Source of the DNA: Catenulispora pinistramenti
GTDB taxonomy: Bacteria > Actinomycetota > Actinomycetes > Streptomycetales > Catenulisporaceae
DNA length: 55,222 nucleotides
Direction of reading: 5' to 3'
Assembly: GCF_018274385.1 (NCBI RefSeq)
Contig: NZ_JAAFYZ010000049.1
Span: forward strand, 1 to 55,222
Made by a program: the position numbers and the translations under genes. The first letter of the stretch is position 1. Every line of letters starts with the position of its first letter. Below are positions 7,036 through 17,099 of the stretch, piece by piece. The notes below the pieces were generated by a model. The model was given only the letters and a program-made list of their open reading frames with translations. It searched no databases and was not told where the DNA came from.

Positions 7036-10000
7036 TCAGACCATCTCCTCCAGCTCCCGCAACACCTGCGCCGCCGTCGCCTCATCGAGCTCCGACCAGG
7101 GCAACGCGTCCCGATCGAACTCGGGGTTCGCGCCGGTCCCGCTCAGCCAGACCGCGGTGACGTACTGATGCTCGGACTGGCCCGGCGCCCCGGCCAGGAT
7201 CCCCGGCTCCAGCTCCAGCACCACGTGCCGATCGCCGCCCACCGGCCGTAGCGTACGGCGCCAGCGTGGGCCGTCAGCGAGCGAGCCGGCCTGGAGAGGA
7301 CCGCGCTGCCAGCCCCGGGACTGAAGCCAGACGATCGCCCAGGCGGAGATCGCGCTCTGCGGACTCAGGGAGCTGATGTGCGTCGGATCCGGTGTGACGT
7401 ACGGCCGATCGAGCAGTTTGGAGGTGCGATCCCGGTCGGTCAGCGCCGGGATCGGCCATCCCAGTTGCTCGAACGGTTGCAGGATCTCGTAGTCGGCGAA
7501 GAGTTCGGACCAGTCCCCCAGCGTCGTGCCCAGATCTGCGGGATGCGCGACGCCGATGCGGACCTTGGCGTCGGACGGGATCACGTAGCCGGCGTCATGC
7601 ACATCCGCGTAGCTCAAATCCTCGGCCACGCGGAACGAGCCGAGCACGTTCTGCTGCTCGTCATAAACGCCCCAGACCAGTCGCCGCACCAGATGGCGCA
7701 TGACCGGATGCGCCACCAAGTACGTGGCGAAGTCCTCCGGATCCCATCGCCGCCGACCGCGCATCGCCGACCCCAGCCGTTTGATCTGGTCCAGGGCAAC
7801 GGTTCGAGCGGTCTTCTTCAGCTCCGTGAACTTCTTGTACGCCGCGTCCGCCAGCTCCGAGTCGTCGTTCTTCCCGGGCTTCGGCAGCGCCTTCAGCGGA
7901 TCGCCGGCCTCGTCGCAGACCACCGGGCGCAACAGCTCGTCGAACCCGACGACGAACCGGCGCGGCCCGTAGTCCAGCCCCAGCGTGCCGTCCGGTCCCA
8001 GGCCGAGGTCCGGAACCACGCGGTCGGCCAGCGCGAGCGCCGACAGGTCCATCGCCTCGGCGGCGGCGTCGAACTGCTCCTGCGCGGTCTTCCTGGTCAG
8101 CGCGTGCCGGCCCTTCACGCTGTACGTGTGCAGCGTCGTCAGGGCCCGGTCACCGCCGATCGCGGCCAGTACCTGGAACTCGTCCCCGACGGTGCTCTCG
8201 CCGATCTCGTTCCGCTCCCGCAGCACCGGAAGGAGCCGCTCCACGATGCTCTCGTCCCCGAACGCGCGCAGCGCGGGCAGGCCGGTCTCGCGCGCGGCCG
8301 TGTACAGCGACCACGCGAACTCGGCCAGCGAGCCGGCGTCGCAGGCCGCTTTGACGATCTCCAGCCCGGCGTACGGTTCGTCCGGCGTCGAGATCGTCAG
8401 CATGTCGACGACGGCCTGCGCGGCGCTCTGCGGCACCGCGGTCCGACCGTCCCGCAGCCGGATCGGGGCCAACAGCGCGGCCCGGGCGGCCGGCGGCGGC
8501 TGGGGCATGGTGCGCGGGACGGCGCCCAGACCGTCGTCGGCCAGCAGTTCCTTGACCGCCTGGCCGACCTCGGTGCCATACGTGCGGGTCGCGATCGCCG
8601 GCACGTCGACACCGGCCGCCTCGACGCTCCGCAGCATGGCCTCGGCGCCACGGCGGGCCTTGCCCCGCTTGCCCAACGCCGTCGGCAGCACGCACCGCGC
8701 CGCCGCCTCGGGATGCCGACGCAGCCAGGTCGTCGCCGCGCCGTGCACGCTGCGCAGCCGACCCACGCCGTCCACCATCAACGCGGCGATCTCCCGGTTC
8801 GCGAACGGCAGCAGCAGCCGCGCTCGCAGCGCGGGCCGCCGTTCGATGCCGAGAATCGCCGGCAGCGCAAGGGTTTCGTACCGCGCGACGAACGCCAGGA
8901 CCCGGTCCTCGTCCGACTTGATCACCGGCCGCCAGCCCTGGGTCAGCAGCGGACGGACCAGCTCGTCCGGTCCGTGCGCGGCGAAGTAGAGCGCGGTCGG
9001 CTCATCGGCGGTGCCCTCGGCGATCTGTCGCAGCAGACCCGACCAGCCCTCCTGCGGCGCCCAACCGGCGTCCTGCGGGCACAGCCAGCGCTCGCGCTCG
9101 CCGGGCTCCCAGACGGCTTCGGCGTCGGACGGCGGCACCAGACCGTCGACCGTGATCAGCCTGGCGGGCTTACGTTTCCGGTCTCGCCACGGCGGGGCGG
9201 CAAGGATCACAGGGAGTTGAGACAGAAGCGCGGCGTTGTCGGGATCATCCGGAAGCAGTGCACTGACCCGCTTCTCCCCGCCCGGACTCAAGTAGGCCTG
9301 CTCCGCGCGCGCAAACTCCGGGTCGGCGTGGACGACCTCGGTCAGGACCGTGGTGGCGATCTCCCCCGTTTCGGCCCCGGCCGGATCGACTTCGGCCAGA
9401 ACCCGCAAGGCCCGCCTCGGGAATCGCGCCACGGCCTCGCGCAACCGCGGCAGCACTCTGGCGTCCCCGGACCGCTCCAGCAATGCCGATATCGCCTCGG
9501 CATTCGGAATCCGCGCGACCAGCTCCAACACGCGATCGTGGACCGCGCAGGGCCCGCCGGGCTCACAGCGATGGCCGCCGTCGAGCCAGGCGAGCAGGAA
9601 CGGCAGGGCGCCGGAACCGACGTAGGTCAGGAGCGTGAGCTCGATGTCGAGGTCGCCGTACCACTCCCAGGACTGCTCGCGAAAGGCCGGGCCGAGCGCC
9701 GAAGCGTGCTCCGCGCTGCGGATCCCGGGAAGCAACGCGATCGCCGGAATAAGCCCCTGTATCGCGGCTTCCCGGTCGTCGCGACCCCAGTCACCCTGTT
9801 CGGGGAACAGGAAACCTGTCAGGGTTCGATGAAAACCGGTGGGATCGTCTTCCCGCAACCGGGCCGCAGCGGATTTGGCGTCGACGTGGTCCGGGCCCGG
9901 AACCCGGCGCCGGAGCTCCAGCAAGCGCCTCAGGTGCGGCCAGACGTCGAGCAGCATCGGCGCCTGCTCGGCCCGCCGCAACCGGACCGCGCCGGGCGCG

Positions 10001-10554
10001 CAGGCCAGGTGGCAGAAGTGCGCGAACGCCTCCAGCGCGAAGGCCAGATCCCTTGCACACTCCCAGATCTCGACCTCCGCGACGGCGCCCGCGTCCTCCG
10101 AAACCGGAGCGTCCGCCGCACGGGCCGCCTGGACCTCCTGAGCTGCCTGAGCCACCTGAGCTGCCTGAGCCACCTGAACTGCCTGAGCCGCCTGAGCCTC
10201 ATCCGGAGCGTCCGCTGCATCCGAGTACCCGCCCGCGCGGATCACCGCCGCCACCAACGCCGCCTGCCACGGGGTCTGCGCCGCGAGGTCGAAGACGTCG
10301 ACGTCGGCGAGCTCCGCGACCAACTCCGGATCGCTGTGCGGCGAAGTCCGCGCCCGGTCGATCAGGCGCTGGAGACCGGGATCCCGTTCCCGGCGCCGGG
10401 CCAGCACCCGCTCGGCCCCGCTGCGATCGATCTCGGGCCGCTTGCCGATGGCGAACCGGTAGCGGTCGACGACCGCGCCGCCGTCGTAGACCGGCGGCGG
10501 CGTGAAGTCGTCCTCGCAGTCCCGGTGCAGCTTTCCGATCGTGGTGTACGTCAT
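7036..10554 (-). CDS. Giant DUF4132-domain protein
   Basis: The 1172-residue protein has an Ala/Leu/Arg-rich helical body that looks like HEAT-type repeats. Its C-terminal third (about 830-1172) matches my memory of DUF4132 (LGLDYGPRRFVVGFDELLRPVV, then KKTARTVALDQIKRLGSAM and HPVMRHLVRRLVWGVYD). DUF4132 proteins, including MolR-type proteins, have no settled biochemical role. A low-complexity Ala/Gln/Val segment near residues 119-140 is coded by a 9-bp repeat. No signal peptide or membrane segment is seen. It appears monocistronic, and its start has only a weak gaaagagg ribosome-binding site. Confidence 0.75.
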   Translation of the reverse strand: MTYTTIGKLHRDCEDDFTPPPVYDGGAVVDRYRFAIGKRPEIDRSGAERVLARRRERDPGLQRLIDRARTSPHSDPELVAELADVDVFDLAAQTPWQAALVAAVIRAGGYSDAADAPDEAQAAQAVQVAQAAQVAQAAQEVQAARAADAPVSEDAGAVAEVEIWECARDLAFALEAFAHFCHLACAPGAVRLRRAEQAPMLLDVWPHLRRLLELRRRVPGPDHVDAKSAAARLREDDPTGFHRTLTGFLFPEQGDWGRDDREAAIQGLIPAIALLPGIRSAEHASALGPAFREQSWEWYGDLDIELTLLTYVGSGALPFLLAWLDGGHRCEPGGPCAVHDRVLELVARIPNAEAISALLERSGDARVLPRLREAVARFPRRALRVLAEVDPAGAETGEIATTVLTEVVHADPEFARAEQAYLSPGGEKRVSALLPDDPDNAALLSQLPVILAAPPWRDRKRKPARLITVDGLVPPSDAEAVWEPGERERWLCPQDAGWAPQEGWSGLLRQIAEGTADEPTALYFAAHGPDELVRPLLTQGWRPVIKSDEDRVLAFVARYETLALPAILGIERRPALRARLLLPFANREIAALMVDGVGRLRSVHGAATTWLRRHPEAAARCVLPTALGKRGKARRGAEAMLRSVEAAGVDVPAIATRTYGTEVGQAVKELLADDGLGAVPRTMPQPPPAARAALLAPIRLRDGRTAVPQSAAQAVVDMLTISTPDEPYAGLEIVKAACDAGSLAEFAWSLYTAARETGLPALRAFGDESIVERLLPVLRERNEIGESTVGDEFQVLAAIGGDRALTTLHTYSVKGRHALTRKTAQEQFDAAAEAMDLSALALADRVVPDLGLGPDGTLGLDYGPRRFVVGFDELLRPVVCDEAGDPLKALPKPGKNDDSELADAAYKKFTELKKTARTVALDQIKRLGSAMRGRRRWDPEDFATYLVAHPVMRHLVRRLVWGVYDEQQNVLGSFRVAEDLSYADVHDAGYVIPSDAKVRIGVAHPADLGTTLGDWSELFADYEILQPFEQLGWPIPALTDRDRTSKLLDRPYVTPDPTHISSLSPQSAISAWAIVWLQSRGWQRGPLQAGSLADGPRWRRTLRPVGGDRHVVLELEPGILAGAPGQSEHQYVTAVWLSGTGANPEFDRDALPWSELDEATAAQVLRELEEMV
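10137..10199. repeat. 9-bp tandem repeat inside the DUF4132 gene
   Basis: Seven imperfect copies of cctgagcNN run in frame and encode an Ala-Gln-Val/Ala-rich linker on the minus strand. Confidence 0.8.
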
Positions 10555-10637
10555 CGCCCCGGGCCGCCTCTTTCAGATCACACGCAATCTCCGAAGTCGC
10601 CATCGTAGGAACCAGGACCCACACCGTGCCCAGCGCC

Positions 10638-11492
10638 TCACCTTCCGGCGCGCTGGTACCGCCGCACCGCGAGCGGAACGCACACCCCGAGGATCACCAC
10701 GGCCCACAGCAGCGCCGCCGGGACCGGGTGCCGCATCGGCCAGGCGTGGCTGGTGACGGCGCCCGGGCTGCCGAACAGGTGGCGGGCCGCCTGGGTCAGG
10801 GAGGAGACCGGGTTCCAGTCCGCGATGACGCGGAGCCAGGCCGGCATGCCGGTGGTCGGGACGAAGGAGTTCGAGAGCATGGTCACCGGGAAGACCAGGG
10901 GCGTCATCCGGTCCGCGGTCGACTCGTTCTTGAACATCAGCCCGAGCAGGACGCCGACCCAGTGCAGCGCGTACGCGAACAGCAGGATGAGCCCGAAGGC
11001 GGCCAGCGCCGGGCCGGCCCCGTCGTGCATGCGCCAGCCCACGACCAGGCCGACGATTGACATGATGGCGAATCCGAGGATTGACATGATCAGGTCGGCG
11101 CCGGTCTGGCCGAAGGGGACCGCGGAGCGGGCCATCGGCATGGAGCGGAAGCGGTCCATCACGCCTTTGCCGTTGTCGGCCGCCACCTTGTTCATCGTCA
11201 CGATGACCGAGAAGGTGGCGGTCATCGCGAACATGCCGGGCATCAGGAAGTCGCGGTAGTCGCCGCCGCCGGGGACGGAGATCGCGCTGCCGAAGATGTA
11301 GCCGAAGATCACGACCATGATGATCGGGAAGAGCACCGCGCCGACGATCTCGCCGGGGGCGTGGCGCATCTGGGACAGGTTGCGCAGGACGATGGCCCGG
11401 CCGTCGCGCAGCGCCAGGACGGCGCGGCCGAGCGGGGTGCCGGCGGTACGCGGCGGGCCGACGGTCAGCGGGGTGCCGGTCTGGGCGGTCAT
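10638..11492 (-). CDS. ABC-2 type transporter permease (DrrB-like)
   Basis: The 284-residue membrane protein has about six hydrophobic segments (for example IVGAVLFPIIMVVIFGYIFG near residue 48) and the ABC-2 signature region LSNSFVPTTGMPAWLRVIADWNPVSSLTQAAR. It would form the channel of a drug or lipid exporter with the ATPase encoded just upstream. The two genes overlap by 4 bases (ATGA), implying translational coupling. The closest known layout is DrrAB, the daunorubicin exporter; the actual substrate is not known. Confidence 0.88.
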   Translation of the reverse strand: MTAQTGTPLTVGPPRTAGTPLGRAVLALRDGRAIVLRNLSQMRHAPGEIVGAVLFPIIMVVIFGYIFGSAISVPGGGDYRDFLMPGMFAMTATFSVIVTMNKVAADNGKGVMDRFRSMPMARSAVPFGQTGADLIMSILGFAIMSIVGLVVGWRMHDGAGPALAAFGLILLFAYALHWVGVLLGLMFKNESTADRMTPLVFPVTMLSNSFVPTTGMPAWLRVIADWNPVSSLTQAARHLFGSPGAVTSHAWPMRHPVPAALLWAVVILGVCVPLAVRRYQRAGR

Positions 11493-12481
11493 CGGTTCAC
11501 GCTTCCTTCCAGGGCGTCGGCCGGGACGCCGGCCGGTGTCGAAACGCCGGCCTGGCTGCCGGTCAGCGTGAGGAACACCTCGTCCAGGCTCGGCGTGTGC
11601 AGCAGGACGTCCTCGGCCGCGATACCGACGACGTCGAGTCCGCGGACTATGGCCGGGGCCTTGAGCGCGGGGTCGCAGGCCCCTTCGATCGTGTGCGGAC
11701 GGCTCCCGGGTCCGGCCGGGGATCCGGTCAGCTCGGTCAGCGCCCGCGCGGCCCGGGCCTGGTCGGCGTCATCGGCGAGCTGGACGCGCACCCGGGTGCC
11801 GATCGCCGACTTCAGCATGCCCGGGGTGCCGTCGGCGACCACGCGGCCGTGGTCGACGATGGTGATGCGGTCGGCCAGCTGGTCGGCTTCGTCGAGGTAC
11901 TGGGTGGTCAGCAGCACGGTGGTGCCGTCGGCGACGAGCTGGCGCACGGTGGCCCAGATCTCGTTGCGGCTGCGGGGATCCAGCCCGGTCGTCGGTTCGT
12001 CCAGGAACAGCAGCCGCGGCGAGACGATCAGGCTGCTGATCAGGTCCAGGCGGCGCCGCATGCCGCCGGAGTAGGTCGAGACCAGCTTGTCGGCGGCCGC
12101 CGCGAGGTCGTAATGCGCCAGCAGCTCGGTGGCGCGGGCCTTGGCGTCGCGTTCGGTCAGCCGGGAGAGCCGGCCGAACATCAGCAGGTTCTCATAGCCG
12201 GTGAGCTTCTCGTCCAGGGCGGCGGACTGGCCCGCCAGCCCGATCACCGAGCGGACCCGGGCCGCGTCGCGGACGACGTCGAATCCGGCGATGGTCGCGC
12301 GGCCGGCGTCCGGCCGGGTGAGCGTGGACAGGACGCGCAGCATCGTGGTCTTCCCGGCGCCGTTGGGGCCGAGCAGTCCGATGATCGATCCGTTCGGCAC
12401 GGTCAGGTCCACGCCGTCCAGGGCCTGGGTGGTCCCGAACCGTTTGCGGAGCCCTTCGGCTTCCAGCAGTGTCTCCGGCAT
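11489..12481 (-). CDS. ABC transporter ATP-binding protein (DrrA-like)
   Basis: The 330-residue ATPase has Walker A GPNGAGKT (residues 38-45), the ABC signature YSGGMRRRLDL (about 141), Walker B LLFLDEPTTGLD (about 162) and the C-terminal extension typical of DrrA-family drug-resistance ATPases. It powers the permease encoded next. The ATG has an aggagg ribosome-binding site. A TetR-type regulator is transcribed divergently, with dyads in the 77-base spacer, so substrate-induced expression is likely. Confidence 0.9.
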   Translation of the reverse strand: MPETLLEAEGLRKRFGTTQALDGVDLTVPNGSIIGLLGPNGAGKTTMLRVLSTLTRPDAGRATIAGFDVVRDAARVRSVIGLAGQSAALDEKLTGYENLLMFGRLSRLTERDAKARATELLAHYDLAAAADKLVSTYSGGMRRRLDLISSLIVSPRLLFLDEPTTGLDPRSRNEIWATVRQLVADGTTVLLTTQYLDEADQLADRITIVDHGRVVADGTPGMLKSAIGTRVRVQLADDADQARAARALTELTGSPAGPGSRPHTIEGACDPALKAPAIVRGLDVVGIAAEDVLLHTPSLDEVFLTLTGSQAGVSTPAGVPADALEGSVNR

Positions 12482-12496
12482 CGCCCCTCCTATGGG

Positions 12497-12540
12497 TACG
12501 TCGTACGCATCGGAGGCTATCTTATGCGTTCACCGTACGC
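12497..12540. promoter_or_regulatory. Operator region between DrrAB-like genes and tetR
   Basis: Inverted repeat acgcat (12505-12510) / atgcgt (12524-12529). The motif cgtacgca occurs twice, at 12502-12509 and 12534-12541. The sites lie between the two divergent starts, as expected for TetR binding. Confidence 0.5.
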
Positions 12541-12546
12541 AATGAC

Positions 12547-12552
12547 TACGAT
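12547..12552 (+). promoter_or_regulatory. -10 element for leaderless tetR mRNA
   Basis: TACGAT lies 6 bases before the ATG at 12559. Confidence 0.5.
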
Positions 12553-12558
12553 GAGGGC

Positions 12559-13293
12559 ATGCCTGACCAGGACGACGCCGTCATCTGGCTGCGGCCCGAG
12601 GCGACCGGCCGCGGCCGGGTGCCGGGCTACAGCCGCGCCCAGATCGCCAAGGCCGCGATCGCCGTGGCCGACGCCGAGGGCCTGGAGGCGGCGTCGATGC
12701 GCCGGGTGGCCACCGAGATCGGCGCCGGCCCGATGTCGCTGTACCGCTACGTCCGGAACAAGGACGAGCTCCACCTGCTGATGACCGACGAAGTGCTGCA
12801 CCAGGACTGGCCGCGCTGGGCGACGATGCCGGAGCCGGACTGGGAGCAGACGCTGCGGCGCATGGCGCACAACCTGCGCGCCCTGGTGCTGGCCCACCCC
12901 TGGTGGGCCGAGGTGATGATGCGCGGACCGGTCTTCGGGCCGACGATCATGCGCATGGTCGACCGGACCCTGGCCGGCCTGGACGGACTCGGCCTGGACA
13001 TCGACGAGATGATGGACGTCACCGAGATCATCCGGACGTTCGCGATCGGGCACGCCCAGCAGGAACACCACGCAGCCCGGGCCATGGCGGCGACCGGCAG
13101 CGCCGACCTCGCGCACATGCGCCCGGACTGGATGCCGTACATCATGTCGGTGATCGAGTCCGGTGAGCTCCCCTACGTGCGGCGGGTCGTCCTCGACGCC
13201 AGTACGCCGCACGAAACTGATTCGCGGGTGCTGTTCGAGCGCGGACTCGGGCGGATCATCGCGGGGATCGCGGCGACGCTGCCGGCGGCTTGA
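12559..13293 (+). CDS. TetR/AcrR-family regulator with TetR_C (TetR class) domain
   Basis: The 244-residue protein has an N-terminal extension (MPDQDDAVIWLRPE), then a helix-turn-helix (AAIAVADAEGLEAASMRRVATEIGAGPMSLYRYVRNKDEL, about residues 32-73) and a C-terminal domain like that of tetracycline-type repressors. ATG 12559 was preferred over the upstream TTG because of the -10 element 6 bases before it. It is divergent from the DrrAB-like exporter and is the likely drug-responsive repressor of that operon. Confidence 0.87.
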   Translation: MPDQDDAVIWLRPEATGRGRVPGYSRAQIAKAAIAVADAEGLEAASMRRVATEIGAGPMSLYRYVRNKDELHLLMTDEVLHQDWPRWATMPEPDWEQTLRRMAHNLRALVLAHPWWAEVMMRGPVFGPTIMRMVDRTLAGLDGLGLDIDEMMDVTEIIRTFAIGHAQQEHHAARAMAATGSADLAHMRPDWMPYIMSVIESGELPYVRRVVLDASTPHETDSRVLFERGLGRIIAGIAATLPAA

Positions 13294-13300
13294 CGCGCCG

Positions 13301-14632
13301 TCACACGGTGGCCAACGCCTCGGTCGGCGGCAGCCGGGAGGCCCGCACCGCCGGATGCACCCCGGCCAGTACGCCGACCACGAGCGCCGCGCCGACGCCG
13401 CCGAGTACCGAGGCGACCGGGATGACCGCCGGCCAGTCGCGGGACATGGCGTAGCCGGCGGTGCCGAGGGTGCCCACCGCGGCCCCGGCCAGGCCGCCGA
13501 GCAGGCACAGCAGGACGGATTCGGTCAGGAACTGGCCCCGGATCTGGCGCCGGGTGGCGCCCAGGGCCCGGCGCAGGCCGATCTCCCGGCGCCGTTCGAG
13601 CACTGACACGATCATGGTGTTGGCCACCCCGACCGCGCCCACCAGCAGGGCCACACCGGCCAGGCCGAGGAACAGACCGGACAGGGCGGTCTCGGTCAGG
13701 CGCTTGGCGGCCAGGGCCGCGGAGGGCTGGCTGACCACGATCTGGCCGGGGTTCTGCGGGTACACCGTCGCGGCGAGGACGGACTGCACCGCGTCGATCT
13801 GGGACTCCTGGACCCGGGCGTAGATCTGCGTCGGGTGCCCGTCGAAGGCCAGGTAGTGGCGGGCGGCGTCCCAGCCGACGACCACGGCTTGCTGCACCTC
13901 GGGGGCGAGCGGGCTGGCCGCGAGGACGCCGACCACGGTGAAGGCCTGGGAACCGATCCAGATCTGCGGAGCGGGCTGGCCGGGCGGGAGCGTGGTGATC
14001 CCCAGCCAGGTGGCGGCCACGGAGCCGAGGACGACAGTCGGGAACGCCTCGTCCGACGGCGTGAGGTAGCGGCCGGCGGCCAGGTCGGCCCCGATCACCG
14101 CGGGCAGTTCGTAGCCCTGGGCGGCCAAGGCGATGACCCCGGAGCTCTCCTGCGCCGGAATCGCCTGCGAACGGCGCACCTCGGCCTGCGTGTTGCCGAG
14201 CGCGCTGACCCGCTGGACCGGCGGGATCCTGGCGACCATGGCCGGGGCCGACGCCGGAACCGGCGGCAGGGTCTGGGTCTGCTGGTCGACCGTGGCCTGG
14301 GCGGTGAGCAGGTTCGTGCCCAGGGCGGAGAGCTGCTCGGTCAGGGCGCGTTGGGAGGACGCCGGGATGCCGACGACCATGATCACGGTCGCGATCCCGA
14401 TCGAGATGCCGAGCGAGGACAGGACGGCTCGCAGCTTCCGGGTGCGGGGGCCGAGCAGGCCGAGCCCGAGGACGTCGCCGGGCTTGAGGCGGACGGTCGG
14501 CCGGGAGCCTCGCGGGGAGCGGGATGCGCGATCAGCTTGCTCTGCACGAGCGGCACGATCAGCTTGGTCGGCGCGAGCGGCGCGATCGACCCGATCGCGG
14601 CCCGAGGCGTATTCGGGATCTGATTCGGTCAT
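13301..14632 (-). CDS. MacB/FtsX-type ABC transporter permease
   Basis: The 443-residue permease has one N-terminal membrane segment ([21 protein letters not shown]), a large extracytoplasmic MacB_PCD-like domain, and three C-terminal segments with the FtsX signature ([31 protein letters not shown]). Such permeases work mechanically on extracytoplasmic substrates such as antimicrobial peptides or envelope components rather than through a channel. It is the last gene of a six-gene operon and overlaps the ATPase gene by 4 bases (ATGA). The cytoplasmic N-terminus carries an Ala/Arg/Asp repeat coded by a 27-bp minisatellite. Confidence 0.9.
   Translation of the reverse strand: MTESDPEYASGRDRVDRAARADQADRAARAEQADRASRSPRGSRPTVRLKPGDVLGLGLLGPRTRKLRAVLSSLGISIGIATVIMVVGIPASSQRALTEQLSALGTNLLTAQATVDQQTQTLPPVPASAPAMVARIPPVQRVSALGNTQAEVRRSQAIPAQESSGVIALAAQGYELPAVIGADLAAGRYLTPSDEAFPTVVLGSVAATWLGITTLPPGQPAPQIWIGSQAFTVVGVLAASPLAPEVQQAVVVGWDAARHYLAFDGHPTQIYARVQESQIDAVQSVLAATVYPQNPGQIVVSQPSAALAAKRLTETALSGLFLGLAGVALLVGAVGVANTMIVSVLERRREIGLRRALGATRRQIRGQFLTESVLLCLLGGLAGAAVGTLGTAGYAMSRDWPAVIPVASVLGGVGAALVVGVLAGVHPAVRASRLPPTEALATV
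14526..14587. repeat. 27-bp tandem repeat in the permease gene
   Basis: Two near-identical 27-bp copies (14526-14552 and 14553-14579) plus the start of a third. They encode the Arg-Ala-Ala-Arg-Ala-(Asp/Glu)-Gln-Ala-Asp repeat of the cytoplasmic N-terminus. Confidence 0.8.
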
Positions 14633-15351
14633 GCGCCTGATCCCCCCTGCCCGGCAAGGGATTCGGCCATCGGAGCACCGAGCACCTCGTCCGACCGGAT
14701 CCGCCCGTCCAGAATCTCCACCCGCCGGGGCAGCTCGTCGGCGATCTGCCGATCGTGGGTGATCAGCGCGATGGTGGTCCCGGCCTGGTTGAGCGAGCGC
14801 AGCAGCGCCAGGATCGCGCGGCCGTTGGCGGTGTCCAGAGCGCCGGTCGGCTCGTCGGCCAGCACCAGCGCCGGATCGTTGACCAGCGCCCGGGCGATCG
14901 CGACGCGCTGTTTCTCGCCGCCGGACAGCTGGTGCGGCTGGTGGTCGCGGCGGTGGGCCAGACCGACCCGGTCCAGGGCGGCCTCGGCGAGCGGCCGACG
15001 CGACCCGCGGGGCACACCGGCGTAGAGCAGACCGGTCGCCACGTTCTGCGCGGCACTGAGCCCCTCGATGAGCTGGAACTGCTGGAACACGAATCCGATC
15101 TCTCTGGCGCGTAGTGCGGACAGCTCCCGGTCGTTGAGGGAGTCGACGTCCTGGTCCCGGACGGCCACCGTCCCGCTGGACGGCCGGTCGAGCGTCCCCA
15201 TCAGGTTGAGCAGCGTGGATTTGCCGGAGCCGGAGGGCCCGACGATCCCGACCAGTTCGCCGGCCTCGATGACCAGGCTGGCCGCGTCCAGCGCCCGCAC
15301 ACCGCCGGGATAGTCCTTCGTGGCGCGGTCCAGCCTCAGCACCGGACTCAC
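14629..15351 (-). CDS. MacB-like ABC transporter ATPase
   Basis: The 240-residue ATPase has Walker A GPSGSGKS (residues 38-45), signature [17 protein letters not shown] and Walker [13 protein letters not shown]. This is the LolD/MacB/FtsE family that pairs with FtsX-type permeases. GTG 15351 was chosen as start: it overlaps the stop of the adaptor gene (GTGA), and the protein then begins just before the first conserved strand. The frame stays open further upstream, but that part is antisense-like readthrough over the adaptor gene. Confidence 0.92.
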   Translation of the reverse strand: MSPVLRLDRATKDYPGGVRALDAASLVIEAGELVGIVGPSGSGKSTLLNLMGTLDRPSSGTVAVRDQDVDSLNDRELSALRAREIGFVFQQFQLIEGLSAAQNVATGLLYAGVPRGSRRPLAEAALDRVGLAHRRDHQPHQLSGGEKQRVAIARALVNDPALVLADEPTGALDTANGRAILALLRSLNQAGTTIALITHDRQIADELPRRVEILDGRIRSDEVLGAPMAESLAGQGGSGA

Positions 15352-16430
15352 GAGACGGTCACGACCTTCAGCCCCTCGGTGATCCCCTGCCCGGAGATCT
15401 GCACGAGTCCGTTGGCGAACAGCCCGGTCTGCACCCCGACCAGCATGCTGGTCTGCCCGTCGCCGGTGACCACCTGCACCGCGTAGCCGCCGCCCTGGAC
15501 CGCCACCAGCGCCTCGATCGGTACGGCCAGAACGTCGCTGACCGAACCCGTGGTCACGGTGATACCGACCGAGCCGGAGTCCATACCGGCCAACGCGGAC
15601 TGGTCGGCGATGTCCACCGTCATCGACAAACCCCCCGCCCCGCCACCGCCGCCGGAGCCGGAGCCGGAAGAAGCACTCTGAGAAGCCGCACCGGATGTGG
15701 TCAACACGGACACCGTCCCCGTCGTCTGCTTGCCGTTCGGCAGCGAGAGCGAGAGCCTCAGCCCGGGAGTCAGCACACTGGTATCGATCTGGTGCGGGTC
15801 GATGCTCACCGTGACGTGCTTCGTCGTCGAGCTCAGACTCATCAGATCCGCGGTGGCCGACGCCCCGAGCTGCGCGTCGAGCGAAGCGACCCGCACCGGC
15901 GCCGGAAGCACCGCGATGTCCCCGACCGCCAGCGCGCCGCTGGCCGTGAACCCGTTCAGCTGCTGCCATTTCTTGAGCGCGTCCTCGGTCGCCTGGGTGT
16001 AGGCGTCGCCGGTCAGGGCCTTGCCGTAGCCGAGAGCCCGCAGGTCCGCGTTGACTTCGGCGAGGTCCGGGCCGGGCGTGGCCTGAGCATTGATGGCGCG
16101 GTAGAGCGGGGTGCTGCCGAGGAACAGCATCACGTGCTTCGCGTCGACGTCATAGAGCGGCTGGCCCTGGCCCACCACCGCGCCTACTGCCGGAAGCCAC
16201 GTGACCGTCCCGCTCTTGTGCCCGGTGAAGGGCGATGGCGTGCCGTAGCCGAGGTTCCCCTGGAGGGTCGCGGTCGTGGCCAACGCGGTGCGCGCGATGG
16301 TGGCCGTCTGCGGCGGCGCGGGCAGCGCCGCCGGCGGTGCCTTGGGCTTGAACCGCAGCATGTAGAGCGCTGTGACGGCGACCGCGGACACGACCACCGC
16401 GCTGAGGATGACAAGGAGCCATCTACGCAC
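15348..16430 (-). CDS. Membrane-anchored adaptor with peptidoglycan-binding domain (HlyD/RND adaptor-like)
   Basis: The 360-residue product starts with a single membrane anchor ([24 protein letters not shown]). It has a lipoyl/barrel-sandwich region ([28 protein letters not shown]), an inserted peptidoglycan-binding domain of the PG_binding_1 type ([11 protein letters not shown] ... [13 protein letters not shown], about residues 133-160), and a Gly/Ser-rich loop before the C-terminal barrel. In monoderms such adaptors link a MacB-type transporter to the wall. GTG 16430 lies 1 base after the lipoprotein stop, so translation is coupled. Confidence 0.85.
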   Translation of the reverse strand: MRRWLLVILSAVVVSAVAVTALYMLRFKPKAPPAALPAPPQTATIARTALATTATLQGNLGYGTPSPFTGHKSGTVTWLPAVGAVVGQGQPLYDVDAKHVMLFLGSTPLYRAINAQATPGPDLAEVNADLRALGYGKALTGDAYTQATEDALKKWQQLNGFTASGALAVGDIAVLPAPVRVASLDAQLGASATADLMSLSSTTKHVTVSIDPHQIDTSVLTPGLRLSLSLPNGKQTTGTVSVLTTSGAASQSASSGSGSGGGGGAGGLSMTVDIADQSALAGMDSGSVGITVTTGSVSDVLAVPIEALVAVQGGGYAVQVVTGDGQTSMLVGVQTGLFANGLVQISGQGITEGLKVVTVS

Positions 16431-16431
16431 T

Positions 16432-17055
16432 TCAGTTGCCGATCCCTCGGGCGGCGACCTGCTTCTCGCAGTCCGGGGTGTACTGCATGCCCAGCCTGAT
16501 CGACGTGGAATCGTTGTTGGGCCCGCCGAAGGAGAAGCTCTCGATGCCGCCCTGCGCCGAATTCTGCTCGACGTACTGGACTCCCTTGTCACGCAGGCAC
16601 TGCACGACCGCGTGCACGAAGTCGCCGGCCTTGGGATTGCTCGCGTCGAGCTGCCATGGCGGCAGCGGATCCTCGGCCACGCAGGCGTTCTGGGCCTTGG
16701 TCTGGGCGACCTGGTCCCCGACGTTCGTCTGCTTGCTCCAGCCGTTCCGGGCCATGCACTGGTTGTACTGGTCGTAGAGCACGTTGATCTGGGCGTTGGT
16801 CATGTCGATGGTGATGCGCGGCCGGGCGGTGGTGGCCGTGCTCGTCGCGGCCCCGGCCGAGCCGGATGTACCGGCCGAACCAGCTGAACCAGCTGAACCG
16901 GACGAGCCGGACGAGCTCGCCGAGACTTGCGCGGGCAACGTCGGAACCTGGGCCTGCGGCTTGGCGGAAGCGGACGAGCACGCGGCAAGGGCGAGTGCGG
17001 CTATGGCCGAAACGCCGCCGGCGGCAAGCTGAATACGCCGAGTATGAGCTTTCAC
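16432..17055 (-). CDS. Cysteine-patterned lipoprotein of the transporter operon
   Basis: The 207-residue protein has a lipoprotein signal: positive N-terminus, hydrophobic core and lipobox Leu-Ala-Ala-Cys near residue 25. A Ser/Gly/Ala-rich linker follows, then a globular domain with four cysteines in the pattern CMARNG, NACVAE, CLRDKGV, DCEKQ. A similar four-cysteine pattern occurs in the sensor domain of the histidine kinase encoded just upstream. No family name is offered. The GTG start has only a weak ribosome-binding site. It lies 44 bases after the kinase gene and 1 base before the adaptor gene, so it is part of the operon. It may bind the transported or sensed ligand. Confidence 0.8.
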   Translation of the reverse strand: MKAHTRRIQLAAGGVSAIAALALAACSSASAKPQAQVPTLPAQVSASSSGSSGSAGSAGSAGTSGSAGAATSTATTARPRITIDMTNAQINVLYDQYNQCMARNGWSKQTNVGDQVAQTKAQNACVAEDPLPPWQLDASNPKAGDFVHAVVQCLRDKGVQYVEQNSAQGGIESFSFGGPNNDSTSIRLGMQYTPDCEKQVAARGIGN

Positions 17056-17099
17056 AGCGCACGAGCCTGCCGAGCAATTGCGAAGAACTTGTGCGATCG

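Noticed and set aside
7378-10608. 1076-codon plus-strand open frame opposite the DUF4132 gene
   Set aside because: It is antisense to a gene with clear family segments, has an Arg/Gln/Gly-rich composition typical of high-GC antisense frames, and shows no recognisable domain.
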